Below, piece after piece: positions 1 through 7,974 of a stretch of DNA of 64,000 nt. Where the stretch lies: the NCBI GenBank assembly GCA_900114805.1, contig FOZN01000004.1, positions 62,001 through 126,000 on the forward strand, given 5' to 3'. Every line of letters begins with the position of its first letter. Positions within the stretch are counted from its first letter, which is position 1. The stretch comes from Agrococcus baldri (GTDB lineage: Bacteria; Actinomycetota; Actinomycetes; Actinomycetales; Microbacteriaceae). Below the pieces are notes generated by a model that worked only from the letters and a program-made list of their open reading frames with translations, had not been told where the DNA came from and did no database searches. The position numbers and the translations under genes are program-made.

Positions 1-277
1 GCTGCGGTTCGGCGCTGTGCTGCGGTTCGGCGCGGATCGCGTCGAGCATGCTCGCGCGCAGCGCCGGCGGGGGAGCGACCTCCGTACCGGAGAGCAGCGT
101 CGCGGTCTCGGCGAGCTCCTCCGCCTCCCGGCGAGCGGCCGGTGTGGCCTTCGCCTCGAACAGCGCGCGCTCGTCGGGCGTCAGCGCATCCAGCGCGTAC
201 GCCGCAGCGAGGCCGTCGACAGACTGCTGGTCGTGCATGTCGTCGCCCCCGTTCATCTCGTCGCCGTCGTTGCTCAT
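1..277 (-). CDS. Anti-sigma factor (RskA-like), 3' part cut by window edge
   Basis: Leftward reading frame that starts with ATG at 277 and runs off the window, so only about 92 codons are present. The visible N-terminus has the usual shape of an anti-sigma-K factor. It begins with a short acidic leader (MSNDGDEMNGGDDM), followed by a segment like the conserved LAAAYALDALTPDE start of the zinc-free anti-sigma domain, then helices rich in Ala and Glu. The membrane segment and periplasmic RskA domain would lie outside the window. The start codon overlaps the stop of the upstream sigma-factor gene in an ATGA arrangement, which is the normal sigK/rskA organisation and implies coupled translation. 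The assignment rests on this short N-terminus and the context. A putative RBS lies inside the sigma gene and is not obvious. Confidence 0.72.
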   Translation of the reverse strand, partial: MSNDGDEMNGGDDMHDQQSVDGLAAAYALDALTPDERALFEAKATPAARREAEELAETATLLSGTEVAPPPALRASMLDAIRAEPQHSAEPQ

Positions 278-822
278 GTCGTCACACCCAGGATCTCGCG
301 CAATCGGCGCATGCCGTCGCGCAGCCGGGTCTTCACGGTGCCCAGCGGCGCGCCGATGCGCTCGGCGATCTCGCTCTGGGTGAGCCCGCCGAAGTAGGCC
401 AGCTCGATCGCCTCCCGCTGCGGCTCGCTGAGCTCGGTGAGCGCGCGCTTCGCCCTGGCCGACTCGAGCGAGGTCTCGGCCCGCTCGGCGACGTCGTCGA
501 TCGGCACCGCCGTGTCGCGCACGCCGATGCGCTCGTCGCGATTGCGCTGCGCCTGCGACGACCGCACGCGGTCCACCGCCCTGGCATGGGCGATCTGCAG
601 CAGCCAGCTGATCGCGGCGCCGCGATCAGGATCGAAGCGCCGCGCACCGCGCCACGCCTCGAGATAGACCTCCTGCGCGACCTCCTCGGCCTGCGCGCGA
701 TCGACGAGGATGCGCAGCACCAGGCCGAACACCCGCGCCGCGGTGGCGTCGTAGAGCTCGGCGAACGCCCGCTCGTCGCCGTCGGCGGCGCGCACGAGGC
801 ACTGCTCGACGTCGATCTCCAC
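274..822 (-). CDS. sigK: ECF RNA polymerase sigma factor, SigK type
   Basis: Encodes about 182 residues with the two sigma-70 domains of ECF factors. Region 2 (roughly residues 15-85) contains AFAELYDATAARVFGLVLR and the ISWLLQIAHARAVDRVR segment typical of SigK. Region 4 (about 120-178) contains the SEPQREAIELAYFGGLTQSEIA helix-turn-helix and ends in GTVKTRLRDGMRRLRE. It recruits RNA polymerase to its own regulon and should be held inactive by the membrane anti-sigma factor encoded directly after it. I chose the GTG at 822 because domain 2 begins just after it. An ATG at 930 is in frame but would add 36 residues without similarity to the family. Divergent from tig. The regulon and the activating signal cannot be read from the sequence. 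Confidence 0.85.
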   Translation of the reverse strand: MEIDVEQCLVRAADGDERAFAELYDATAARVFGLVLRILVDRAQAEEVAQEVYLEAWRGARRFDPDRGAAISWLLQIAHARAVDRVRSSQAQRNRDERIGVRDTAVPIDDVAERAETSLESARAKRALTELSEPQREAIELAYFGGLTQSEIAERIGAPLGTVKTRLRDGMRRLREILGVTT

Positions 823-1089
823 GCGCCCGAGTATCGCAGTCGCACGCGCCGGTCCCCGCGCGACGAGCCGAGCGGACGACACACGCGCCCGAAGGGGCGC
901 TGCCGGCGCAGTCAGCAGGAGGGCGGTCATGCCAGTGGTTCGTCGCCGGCGAACGGACGGATTGCGGCTCGGCCCCGCACGGCCGGTAGGCTTGGGCGGT
1001 GGTCCGCCCTCTCGCGGCGGATCCGGCGCGCCATCGCGTCACCGGTCGGCTTGTCCGGCACATCCACGAACCCCTCAGGAGACCACCTC

Positions 1090-2451
1090 GTGAAGACCAC
1101 GGTCGAGAAGATCGAGAACACGCGCGCCAAGCTCACCATCGCGGTCGAGCCGGAGGAGCTGCGCCCCGCGATCGACCAGGCGTACAAGACCGTCGCCGAG
1201 CAGATCAGCGTGCCCGGCTTCCGCAAGGGCAAGGTGCCCGCGGCGATCATCGACCAGCGGGTCGGCCGCGGAGAGATCCTGAACCAGGCCGTCTCCGAGT
1301 CGATCGACGAGTTCTACCGCCAGGGCGTCGCCGAGGCAGAGGTGCGCCCGATGGGCCGCCCGCAGGCCGACGTCACCGCGTGGCCCGAGGTCAAGGACTT
1401 CTCCGGCGACCTCGTGCTCGAGATCGAGGTCGACGTGCGCCCCGACTTCGAGCTGCCCACGGTCGAGGGCCGCACGATCACGGTCGACGCGCTCGAGGTC
1501 GGTGACGACGCGGTGCAGAAGGAGCTCGACGAGCTGCGCACCCGCTTCGGCACGCTCGTAACCGTCGACCGCCCCGCCGCCAACGGCGACTTCGTGCAGC
1601 TCGACCTGACCGCGACCATCGACGGCGAGACCGTCGACGAGGCTTCCGGCATCTCCTACGAGGTGGGCTCCGGCGAGCTCATCGACGGCATCGACGAGGC
1701 CGTCGAGTCGCTCACCGCCGGTGAGGAGACCACGTTCACGTCGACCCTGGTCGGCGGCGACCACGCCGGCAAGGACGCAGAGGTCAAGGTGGCCGTCTCG
1801 GCCGTCAAGGAGCGCGAGCTGCCCGAGGCGGACGACGACTTCGCGCAGATGGCCAGCCAGTTCGACACCATCGACGAGCTGAAGGCCGACCTGGCCGAGC
1901 AGGCGGGCCGCTCTGGCCGCATGGCGCAGGCCGAGCAGGCGCGCCAGCGCCTGCAGGACGAGCTGATCGAGGCCGTCGAGGTCGAGGTGCCGACGCAGGT
2001 CGTCGAGGACGAGGTCGTCCGTCACCTCGAGGCCGAGAACCGCGCCGAGGACGCCGAGCACGGCGAAGAGGTGCGCCAGGAGACCCGCAAGCTGCTCAAG
2101 CAGCAGATGATCTTCGACCGCTTCGCCGAGGAGGAGCAGCTCGAGGTCACGCAGCAGGAGCTGACGCAGATCATCGTGCAGCAGGCCGCTCAGTACGGCA
2201 TGGGTCCGCAGGACCTCGTGCAGGCGCTCGAGCAGAACGGCCAGCTGCCGGTGCTGCTGGGCGACATCCTGCGCGGCAAGACCCTCTCGACGCTGCTCGG
2301 CCGCGTCACGGTCGTCGACGACAAGGGCGAGACGGTCGACCTGAGCGAGTTCCTGCCGCCGGCGCAGTCGGACGAGGTGGGCGAGGACGACGTCGAGGCC
2401 GCCATCCGCGAGACCGAGGCGAAGCTCGCGGCGCAGCACGCCGAGGACTGA
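1090..2451 (+). CDS. tig: Trigger factor, ribosome-associated chaperone and prolyl isomerase
   Basis: Encodes 453 residues. The N-terminal ribosome-binding domain includes the signature VPGFRKGKVP (GFRxGKxP motif) that docks to ribosomal protein L23. A central FKBP-type peptidyl-prolyl isomerase domain follows (about residues 150-240, with the segment ending in VGSGELIDGIDEAVESL). The helical C-terminal arms that cradle nascent chains complete the protein, which ends in an acidic tail. The GTG start at 1090 is preceded by AGGAGA eight bases upstream; the open frame extends further upstream, but without family similarity. A TAGGCT box at 987-992 is a plausible -10 element, which would give a leader of roughly 90 bases. 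A strong hairpin terminator follows. Together with the clp genes downstream this forms a protein folding and quality-control neighbourhood conserved in actinobacteria. Confidence 0.97.
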   Translation: MKTTVEKIENTRAKLTIAVEPEELRPAIDQAYKTVAEQISVPGFRKGKVPAAIIDQRVGRGEILNQAVSESIDEFYRQGVAEAEVRPMGRPQADVTAWPEVKDFSGDLVLEIEVDVRPDFELPTVEGRTITVDALEVGDDAVQKELDELRTRFGTLVTVDRPAANGDFVQLDLTATIDGETVDEASGISYEVGSGELIDGIDEAVESLTAGEETTFTSTLVGGDHAGKDAEVKVAVSAVKERELPEADDDFAQMASQFDTIDELKADLAEQAGRSGRMAQAEQARQRLQDELIEAVEVEVPTQVVEDEVVRHLEAENRAEDAEHGEEVRQETRKLLKQQMIFDRFAEEEQLEVTQQELTQIIVQQAAQYGMGPQDLVQALEQNGQLPVLLGDILRGKTLSTLLGRVTVVDDKGETVDLSEFLPPAQSDEVGEDDVEAAIRETEAKLAAQHAED

Positions 2452-2463
2452 TCCGCAGCGAGA

Positions 2464-2488
2464 GGGCCGGGCGCTCGCCCGGCCCTTT
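2464..2488 (+). terminator. Rho-independent terminator after tig
   Basis: Nine-base-pair GC stem (GGGCCGGGC pairing with GCCCGGCCC) around a four-base loop, followed by TTT. It lies 12 bases after the tig stop codon and before the clpP1 promoter region. Confidence 0.85.
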
Positions 2489-2574
2489 CGCATGCCTCCG
2501 CCTGCGGCGAACACGGCCCGGAATCGGGTCTGCGCTCGCCTAGGGTTGAGACCAATCGAGAGAAGGAGTCACCT

Positions 2575-3231
2575 GTGGCTGAACCCGTCTTCGCGCCTTC
2601 GGTCTTCGACCGCCTGCTGCGCGACCGCATCATCTGGCTCGGCGAGGAGGTGCGCGACGACAACGCGAACGAGATCTGCGCGAAGATCCTGCTGCTCGCC
2701 GCAGAGGACCCGAACAAGGACATCTACCTCTACATCAACTCGCCCGGCGGCTCGATCACGGCCGGCATGGCGATCTTCGACACCATGCAGTTCGTGCCCA
2801 ACGACATCGTCACGGTCGGCATCGGCATGGCCGCCTCGATGGGCCAGCTGCTGCTCACCGCCGGCACGGCCGGCAAGCGCTACATCACCCCGAACGCGCG
2901 CGTGCTGCTGCACCAGCCGCACGGCGGCTTCGGCGGCACCTCGAGCGACATCCAGACGCAGGCGCAGCTCATCCTCGACATGAAGCGCCGCCTCGCTGAG
3001 ATCACCGCCGAGCGCACCGGCAAGACCGTCGAGCAGATCAACGCGGACGGCGACCGCGACCGCTGGTTCTCGGCGGAAGAGGCGCTCGCGTACGGCTTCG
3101 TCGACCACCTGCGCGCGTCGGCCTCCGACGTCACCGGCGGCGGCGGCACCGACAAGGACGGCCTGACGACGACGGATGCGGCAGACGACCTGACGACGGA
3201 TGCGTCGGCAGACCAGGAAGGTGGCAACTGA
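2575..3231 (+). CDS. clpP1: ATP-dependent Clp protease proteolytic subunit, first copy
   Basis: Encodes 218 residues of the S14 serine peptidase that forms the tetradecameric chamber of the Clp protease. The nucleophile is Ser88 in GMAASMGQ and the catalytic His is His113 in VLLHQPHGG. The NSPGGSI oxyanion-hole strand is present around residues 55-61. The last 35 residues or so are a low-complexity tail rich in Gly, Asp and Thr, which many ClpP proteins lack. The GTG start has a clear AAGGAG at 2563-2568. A TAGGGT box at 2541-2546 may be the -10 element. The stop codon shares one base with the start of clpP2 (TGATG), so the two subunits are co-translated. Actinobacterial ClpP1 and ClpP2 assemble into a mixed two-ring enzyme (known for the family). 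Confidence 0.96.
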   Translation: MAEPVFAPSVFDRLLRDRIIWLGEEVRDDNANEICAKILLLAAEDPNKDIYLYINSPGGSITAGMAIFDTMQFVPNDIVTVGIGMAASMGQLLLTAGTAGKRYITPNARVLLHQPHGGFGGTSSDIQTQAQLILDMKRRLAEITAERTGKTVEQINADGDRDRWFSAEEALAYGFVDHLRASASDVTGGGGTDKDGLTTTDAADDLTTDASADQEGGN

Positions 3232-3899
3232 TGGAGACTCCCACGTTCCAGGCGGGCGGCAGCGCCCTGCAGATGCCCGGCTCGCGCTACATCCTGCCCA
3301 CGTTCGAGGAGCGCACCGCCTACGGCTACAAGCGCCAGGACCCCTATGCGAAGCTGTTCGAGGACCGCATCATCTTCCTCGGCGTGCAGGTCGACGACGC
3401 ATCCGCCGACGACGTCATGGCGCAGCTGCTCGTGCTCGAGTCGCAGGACCCGGACCGCGACATCATCATGTACATCAACTCGCCCGGCGGCTCGTTCACG
3501 GCCATGACGGCGATCTACGACACGATGCAGTACATCCGTCCCGCGGTGCAGACGGTGTGCCTCGGCCAGGCGGCCTCCGCCGCCGCGGTGCTGCTGGCGG
3601 CGGGCGAGCCCGGCAAGCGCCTCGCACTGCCGAACGCGCGCATCCTCATCCACCAGCCGGCGACCTCGGACGCCGGCCGCGGCCAGGCCTCGGACATCGA
3701 GATCCAGGCGCGCGAGGTGCTGCGCATGCGCGAGTGGCTCGAGGAGACGCTCTCGAAGCACTCGAACCGCGACGTCGAGACGGTGTCGAAGGACATCGAG
3801 CGCGACACCTTCCTCTCAGCCGAGGAGGCGCTCGAGTACGGCCTGATCGACCAGGTGCTCACGAGCCGCAAGACGGCGCCGGGTCAGCTCGGCGCGTAG
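3231..3899 (+). CDS. clpP2: ATP-dependent Clp protease proteolytic subunit, second copy
   Basis: Encodes 222 residues, homologous to the preceding ClpP. The catalytic Ser116 lies in CLGQAASAAAV and His141 in ILIHQPATS. The NSPGGSF segment is around residue 83-89. Compared with ClpP1 it has an N-terminal extension of about 20-25 residues, as is common for the second actinobacterial ClpP, which may include a short processed propeptide. The ATG overlaps the clpP1 stop by one base. A long perfect hairpin terminator lies 15 bases beyond the stop, so clpP1-clpP2 form one transcription unit separate from clpX, which lies about 0.9 kb downstream. Confidence 0.96.
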   Translation: METPTFQAGGSALQMPGSRYILPTFEERTAYGYKRQDPYAKLFEDRIIFLGVQVDDASADDVMAQLLVLESQDPDRDIIMYINSPGGSFTAMTAIYDTMQYIRPAVQTVCLGQAASAAAVLLAAGEPGKRLALPNARILIHQPATSDAGRGQASDIEIQAREVLRMREWLEETLSKHSNRDVETVSKDIERDTFLSAEEALEYGLIDQVLTSRKTAPGQLGA

Positions 3900-3914
3900 C
3901 GTCGCGAACGAGCA

Positions 3915-3946
3915 GGGCCGGTACCCAGAGCGGGTACCGGCCCTTT
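3915..3946 (+). terminator. Rho-independent terminator after clpP2
   Basis: Twelve-base-pair perfect stem (GGGCCGGTACCC with GGGTACCGGCCC), five-base loop, then TTT. It lies between the convergent clpP2 and the CopC-like gene and ends the clp operon. Confidence 0.88.
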
Positions 3947-3968
3947 CGTGATGCCGCTGCCGAGCGGC

Positions 3969-4640
3969 TCAGATCTCGTCGTCTGCCGGCTCGGCTTCCT
4001 CGTGCCGGTCCTTCAGCTGACCCCGCAGCCGGTTCGCGCGGAAGGCGATGAGCGCCAGCAGCGCCAGCAGCGCGAGCACGCCGATCGCGATGAAGGGGAA
4101 CGAGCCGCCCTGCTCGACCGCGCCGTCGGACTGCTCGCCCTCGGTGCCCTGCTCGGCCTCAGTGCCCTGCTCGGCGGCGGCGGTGGCCGGCGCGCTGTCG
4201 GCATCGCCATCGCCCTCGCCCTCGGCCTCGGGCGCAGCCACGCCGCACACCGGCGCCTCGGCGACGCCGGGCGCCCCGGCCTGACCATCTGCCGGATCGA
4301 AGGTGAAGTCGATGGTGTCGGAGACCGGGTGGCCGTCGGCGGAGACGACCTGGAAGGTCAGCGCGTAGTCGCCGGCCTCGCCGAGCTGCGCCTGCATCGA
4401 CGCGGTGTCGCCGTCGACGCTCAGGCAGCCGTCCCCGTAGAACAGGCCCGCCGCATCCGTCACCTGGATCGCGTTCGAGCCGCTCGCGCCCTCGACGGCC
4501 AGGATCTCCTCGTTCATGACGACGCTGAAGCTGCCCGGCTGCTCCGTCACCACGTCACCGGCCGCCGGCGTCGAGCCGATGACGGATGCGTGGGCGGGCA
4601 GCAGCAGGACGGCCGAGAGCACGGCGAGGGCAGGAGGCAT
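3969..4640 (-). CDS. CopC-domain protein with C-terminal membrane anchor
   Basis: Encodes 223 residues. An N-terminal signal sequence (ALAVLSAVLLLPA) is followed directly by HASVIGSTPAAGDVV. This is the classic start of the CopC/YobA domain, whose first residue after cleavage is a His that can ligate copper. The immunoglobulin-like CopC domain covers about residues 18-120. A low-complexity Glu/Ala/Gly linker follows, then one transmembrane helix (FIAIGVLALLALLALIAF) and a short cytoplasmic tail. Only part of the classical copper-ligand set can be recognised by eye, so copper binding is inferred from the family. The ATG is preceded by TAGGCT at 4647-4652 with exactly six bases between box and start, suggesting a leaderless transcript. 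It stands alone between clpP2 and clpX, divergent from the latter. Confidence 0.8.
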   Translation of the reverse strand: MPPALAVLSAVLLLPAHASVIGSTPAAGDVVTEQPGSFSVVMNEEILAVEGASGSNAIQVTDAAGLFYGDGCLSVDGDTASMQAQLGEAGDYALTFQVVSADGHPVSDTIDFTFDPADGQAGAPGVAEAPVCGVAAPEAEGEGDGDADSAPATAAAEQGTEAEQGTEGEQSDGAVEQGGSFPFIAIGVLALLALLALIAFRANRLRGQLKDRHEEAEPADDEI

Positions 4641-4762
4641 GGGTCCAGCCTATCGATGGCGATCTGGCCCATGGCGGCGTGGTCGGTCGCTGTGTCAGCG
4701 CCCTGCTCTAAACTTCCATGGACGGGCGCAGCCTGCGTTCGACGATGATCAAGAGGTGCAAC

Positions 4763-6040
4763 ATGGCGCGACTGGGAGAGAGCGGCGACCTGCTCAAGTG
4801 CTCCTTCTGCGGCAAGAGCCAGAAGCAGGTGCAGCAGCTGATCGCCGGCCCCGCGGTGTACATCTGCGACGAGTGCGTCGAGCTGTGCAACGAGATCATC
4901 GAGGAGCGCATGGCCGAAGCCGGCGAGACGCCCTCGACCGAGAGCTTCACGCTGCCGAAGCCGCGCGAGATCTTCGAGTTCCTCGAGGAGTACGTGGTGG
5001 GGCAGGAGAGCGCCAAGCGCTCGCTCGCCGTCGCGGTCTACAACCACTACAAGCGCGTCGCCGCTTCGCAGCAGCTCGCCTCTGCCGACAGCGTCGGCGA
5101 CGGGGTGGAGATCCAGAAGTCGAACATCCTCATGGTCGGCCCGACCGGCTGCGGCAAGTCCTATCTGGCCTCGACGCTCGCGAAGCAGCTCAACGTGCCG
5201 TTCGCGGTCGCCGACGCCACCTCGCTCACCGAGGCGGGCTACGTCGGGGAGGATGTCGAGAACATCCTGCTGAAGCTCATCCAGGCCGCCGACTTCGACG
5301 TCAAGCGCGCCGAGACCGGCATCATCTTCATCGACGAGATCGACAAGGTCGCGCGCAAGGCGGAGAACCCCTCGATCACGAGGGACGTCTCGGGCGAGGG
5401 CGTGCAGCAGGCGCTGCTGAAGATCATCGAGGGCACGGTCGCCTCGGTCCCGCCGCAGGGCGGGCGCAAGCACCCGAACTCCGAGTTCATCCAGATCGAC
5501 ACGTCGAACGTCCTGTTCATCGTCGCCGGCGCCTTCGCCGGGCTCGAGGACATCATCGCCAACCGCGCCGGCAAGCGCGGCATCGGCTTCGGGGCCCCCG
5601 TCGCCTCACTCAAGCCCGACCTCAACGTGTTCGAGGAGGTGCTGCCGGAGGATCTGCACAAGTTCGGCCTGATCCCCGAGTTCATCGGCCGCCTGCCGGT
5701 GATCGCGACGGTCTCGCCGCTGGATCAGTCGGCGCTGGTCGAGATCCTCTCCGAGCCGAAGAACGCGCTCGTCAAGCAGTACCAGCGCATCTTCGAGATC
5801 GACGGCGTCAAGCTCGACTTCGAGCCTGAGGCACTGCAGGCGATCGCCGATCTCGCCGTCGAGCGGAAGACCGGCGCCCGCGGCCTGCGCTCCATCCTCG
5901 AGACGGTGCTCGCACCGGTGATGTTCGAGGTGCCCTCGCGCGAGAGCGTCGAGCGCGTGATCGTGACGAAGGAGTCGGTGACAGGCGGGGAGGCTCCCGA
6001 GGTGCTGACCGCCGACGACATCCAGGAGCTCTCCGCGTAG
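4763..6040 (+). CDS. clpX: Clp protease ATPase and unfoldase ClpX
   Basis: Encodes 425 residues of the AAA+ unfoldase that feeds substrates into ClpP. The N-terminal zinc-binding domain has four cysteines (KCSFCGKS and [10 protein letters not shown]). Walker A is [12 protein letters not shown], Walker B is [13 protein letters not shown], and the IGF-type ClpP-docking loop region is present (RGIGFGAP). I chose the ATG at 4763 because the family begins [16 protein letters not shown]. An upstream in-frame ATG at 4718 would add 15 non-conserved residues. AAGAGG six bases before the ATG serves as RBS. Unlike in many bacteria it is separated from clpP by the CopC-like gene. No strong terminator follows, only an eight-base-pair stem at 6048-6076. 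Confidence 0.97.
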   Translation: MARLGESGDLLKCSFCGKSQKQVQQLIAGPAVYICDECVELCNEIIEERMAEAGETPSTESFTLPKPREIFEFLEEYVVGQESAKRSLAVAVYNHYKRVAASQQLASADSVGDGVEIQKSNILMVGPTGCGKSYLASTLAKQLNVPFAVADATSLTEAGYVGEDVENILLKLIQAADFDVKRAETGIIFIDEIDKVARKAENPSITRDVSGEGVQQALLKIIEGTVASVPPQGGRKHPNSEFIQIDTSNVLFIVAGAFAGLEDIIANRAGKRGIGFGAPVASLKPDLNVFEEVLPEDLHKFGLIPEFIGRLPVIATVSPLDQSALVEILSEPKNALVKQYQRIFEIDGVKLDFEPEALQAIADLAVERKTGARGLRSILETVLAPVMFEVPSRESVERVIVTKESVTGGEAPEVLTADDIQELSA

Positions 6041-6076
6041 TCGATCTCAGTCCCGCTCGGATTGCGCTCGGGACTG

Positions 6077-6096
6077 AGGTAAGGCTAGCCTTACCT
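6077..6096. promoter_or_regulatory. DtxR/IdeR-type iron box before the siderophore operon
   Basis: AGGTAAGGCTAGCCTTACCT is a perfect 20-base palindrome. Aligned with the 19-base DtxR/IdeR consensus TTAGGTTAGSCTAACCTAA it matches about 15 positions in either register. It ends two bases before the GTG start of the ABC ATPase and contains a possible -10 hexamer (TAGCCT, 6086-6091). Iron-loaded DtxR/IdeR bound here would block RNA polymerase, giving iron-repressed expression. The regulator itself is not in the window. Confidence 0.82.
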
Positions 6097-6098
6097 TT

Positions 6099-6917
6099 GT
6101 GACGATCACCCATCCTCTGGCGCTGCGCGCGACCGACGTCTCGATGGCGTACGGCCGCGATCGGATCGTCCACGACGCATCCATCGCGCTCACGCCCGGC
6201 TGCGTCACCGCGCTGGTCGGGCCGAACGGCTCCGGCAAGTCGACGCTGCTGCGCGGCCTCACCGCGCTGCACCGCCCGTCGGGCGGCAGCGTGGTCTTCG
6301 CCGACGGCGCCGACGCATCCGGCCTGGGGGAGCGCGAGCTCGCCCGCCGCATCGCGCTGCTCGCGCAGTCACACCCCGAGCCGTCCGGCGTCAGCGTCCG
6401 GGAGGTCGTCGCCTACGGCCGCTTCGCGCACCGTGGCCGCTTCCGCACCGGCGACCCGAACGGCGCAGACGTCATCGACCGTGCGATGGCGGCCACCGGC
6501 ATCGCCGACCTGACCGACCAGCCCGTCTCGCAGCTCTCCGGCGGCCAGCGGCAGCGCGTGTGGCTGGCCACCTGCCTCGCGCAGCAGACCGGCATCGTGC
6601 TGCTCGACGAGCCCACCACCTTCCTCGACGTGCGCTACCAGCGCGAGATCCTCGAGATCGTGCGCGACCTCGCCGACGACGGCGTGGCCGTCGGCATCGT
6701 GCTGCACGACCTCGAGCAGGCCGCCGAGATCGCCGACGAGGTCGTGCTGCTCGTGCACGGGCGCATCGTCGCCACCGGCACCCCCGAGCAGGTCTTCACA
6801 CCCGAGCGGCTCACCGCCGCCTACGAGGTGCCCATCGACGTCGAGCCAGTCGAAGACGGCTTGCGCATCCGGCCGCAGCGGCTCCGCCGCCGGCCCGCCG
6901 TGTCACGCGCCGCGTGA
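6099..6917 (+). CDS. Iron-siderophore ABC transporter, ATP-binding protein
   Basis: Encodes 272 residues of a FecE/FhuC-type ATPase. Walker A is GPNGSGKSTLLRG, the signature motif is QLSGGQRQRVWLA, and Walker B is IVLLDEPTTFLD. The H-loop histidine lies in GIVLHDLEQA. It energises uptake of ferric siderophores through the fused permease encoded two genes downstream. The GTG at 6099 follows an iron-box palindrome so closely that no Shine-Dalgarno sequence can fit, so a leaderless mRNA is likely. An internal ATG (6144) would remove the conserved first beta strand and is rejected. About 50 bases separate it from the binding protein gene. The exact siderophore cannot be predicted. Confidence 0.93.
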   Translation: MTITHPLALRATDVSMAYGRDRIVHDASIALTPGCVTALVGPNGSGKSTLLRGLTALHRPSGGSVVFADGADASGLGERELARRIALLAQSHPEPSGVSVREVVAYGRFAHRGRFRTGDPNGADVIDRAMAATGIADLTDQPVSQLSGGQRQRVWLATCLAQQTGIVLLDEPTTFLDVRYQREILEIVRDLADDGVAVGIVLHDLEQAAEIADEVVLLVHGRIVATGTPEQVFTPERLTAAYEVPIDVEPVEDGLRIRPQRLRRRPAVSRAA

Positions 6918-6969
6918 CGCATCCCACCATGAGCCCGGCGGCGACGCCCCGGGCCGAGGAAGGCTGACC

Positions 6970-7974
6970 ATGACCAAGCGAACCCTCACGGGGCGGCCCA
7001 TGCTCGTCGGCGCTGCGGTGCTCACCGCGCTCGCGCTCGCCGCCTGCGGCACCACCGAGGCACCCGCAGACAGCGCCGAGCCCGACGCCGCCGCGGAAGC
7101 GGTGACGGTGACGGATGCCCGGGGCGTGGAGGTCGAGATCCCCGCGGGCGTCGAGGACGTCGTCGCGCTGGAGTGGGTCGCCGTCGAGCACCTGCAGACC
7201 GTCGGCATCGCGCCGGTCGGGGTGGCCGACGTCGCGGGCTACCAGGAGTGGGCGGCCACCGGCGCGCCGCTCGAGGGCGAGCCGACCGACGTCGGCACCC
7301 GGGTCGAGCCGTCGATCGACGCGATCGCCGGCCTCGCGCCCGACCTGATCGTGGCCGTCGCCGGCCGCGACGCGGGCGCCTACGGCGACCTGGAGGCCAT
7401 CGCGCCCGTGCTGGTGCTGCAGGGTGCCGACGCCGCCGACCCGCTCGGCACCATGGAAGCCGACCTGCGCCTGGTCGCCGAGGCGACCGGCAGCTCGGAC
7501 GCCGCTGAGGCCGCGATCAGCGAGTACGAGGCGCACGTCGCCGAGCTCTCCGCCACCGTCGAGGAGGCAGGACTCGCCGGCACCTCGATCGCCCACATGG
7601 ACGGCTATGAGAACGGCGGCCAGGTCGAGATCCGCCCGTACGCCGACGGGGCGCTCCTGCCCGCAGCCTTCGAGTCCATCGGCTTCGCCAACGGCTGGCC
7701 CGGCGAGGGCGACGAGCAGTACGGCCTCGGCATCACCGACGTCGAGGGCCTCACCGCGCTCGCCGACGACACGCACATCGTGTACCTGTCGGTGGGCAGC
7801 CAGCGCGACGTCTTCCAGGATCAGCTCGCGGACAACGACATCTGGAACGGGCTGCCGACCGTGCAGGCCGGCAAGGTGCACCGGCTGCCCGACGGCATCT
7901 GGCTCTTCGGCGGCGTCGACTCGCTGACGGCCTACCTGGACGCGCTCGTCGCGTCACTCGCGCCGACCCCGTGA
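6970..7974 (+). CDS. Iron-siderophore ABC transporter, substrate-binding lipoprotein
   Basis: Encodes 334 residues. The signal peptide ends in the lipobox ALAAC, with Cys26 as the lipidated residue. An acidic Ala-rich linker follows, then a two-lobed FecB/FepB (TroA-like) periplasmic-binding fold joined by a long helix. Typical landmarks are VTVTDARGVEVEIP at the start of the domain and GLAPDLIVAVAGRD at the first lobe. It captures the ferric siderophore on the outer face of the membrane and delivers it to the permease. A good RBS (GAGGAAGG) lies about seven bases before the ATG. Its stop overlaps the permease start in a GTGA tetranucleotide, so expression is coupled. Regulation is presumably by the iron box upstream of the operon. 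Confidence 0.93.
   Translation: MTKRTLTGRPMLVGAAVLTALALAACGTTEAPADSAEPDAAAEAVTVTDARGVEVEIPAGVEDVVALEWVAVEHLQTVGIAPVGVADVAGYQEWAATGAPLEGEPTDVGTRVEPSIDAIAGLAPDLIVAVAGRDAGAYGDLEAIAPVLVLQGADAADPLGTMEADLRLVAEATGSSDAAEAAISEYEAHVAELSATVEEAGLAGTSIAHMDGYENGGQVEIRPYADGALLPAAFESIGFANGWPGEGDEQYGLGITDVEGLTALADDTHIVYLSVGSQRDVFQDQLADNDIWNGLPTVQAGKVHRLPDGIWLFGGVDSLTAYLDALVASLAPTP

Noticed and set aside
142..1089. Upstream extension of the trigger-factor frame
   Set aside because: Antisense to the sigma-factor gene and unlike trigger factor; a good RBS precedes the GTG at 1090.
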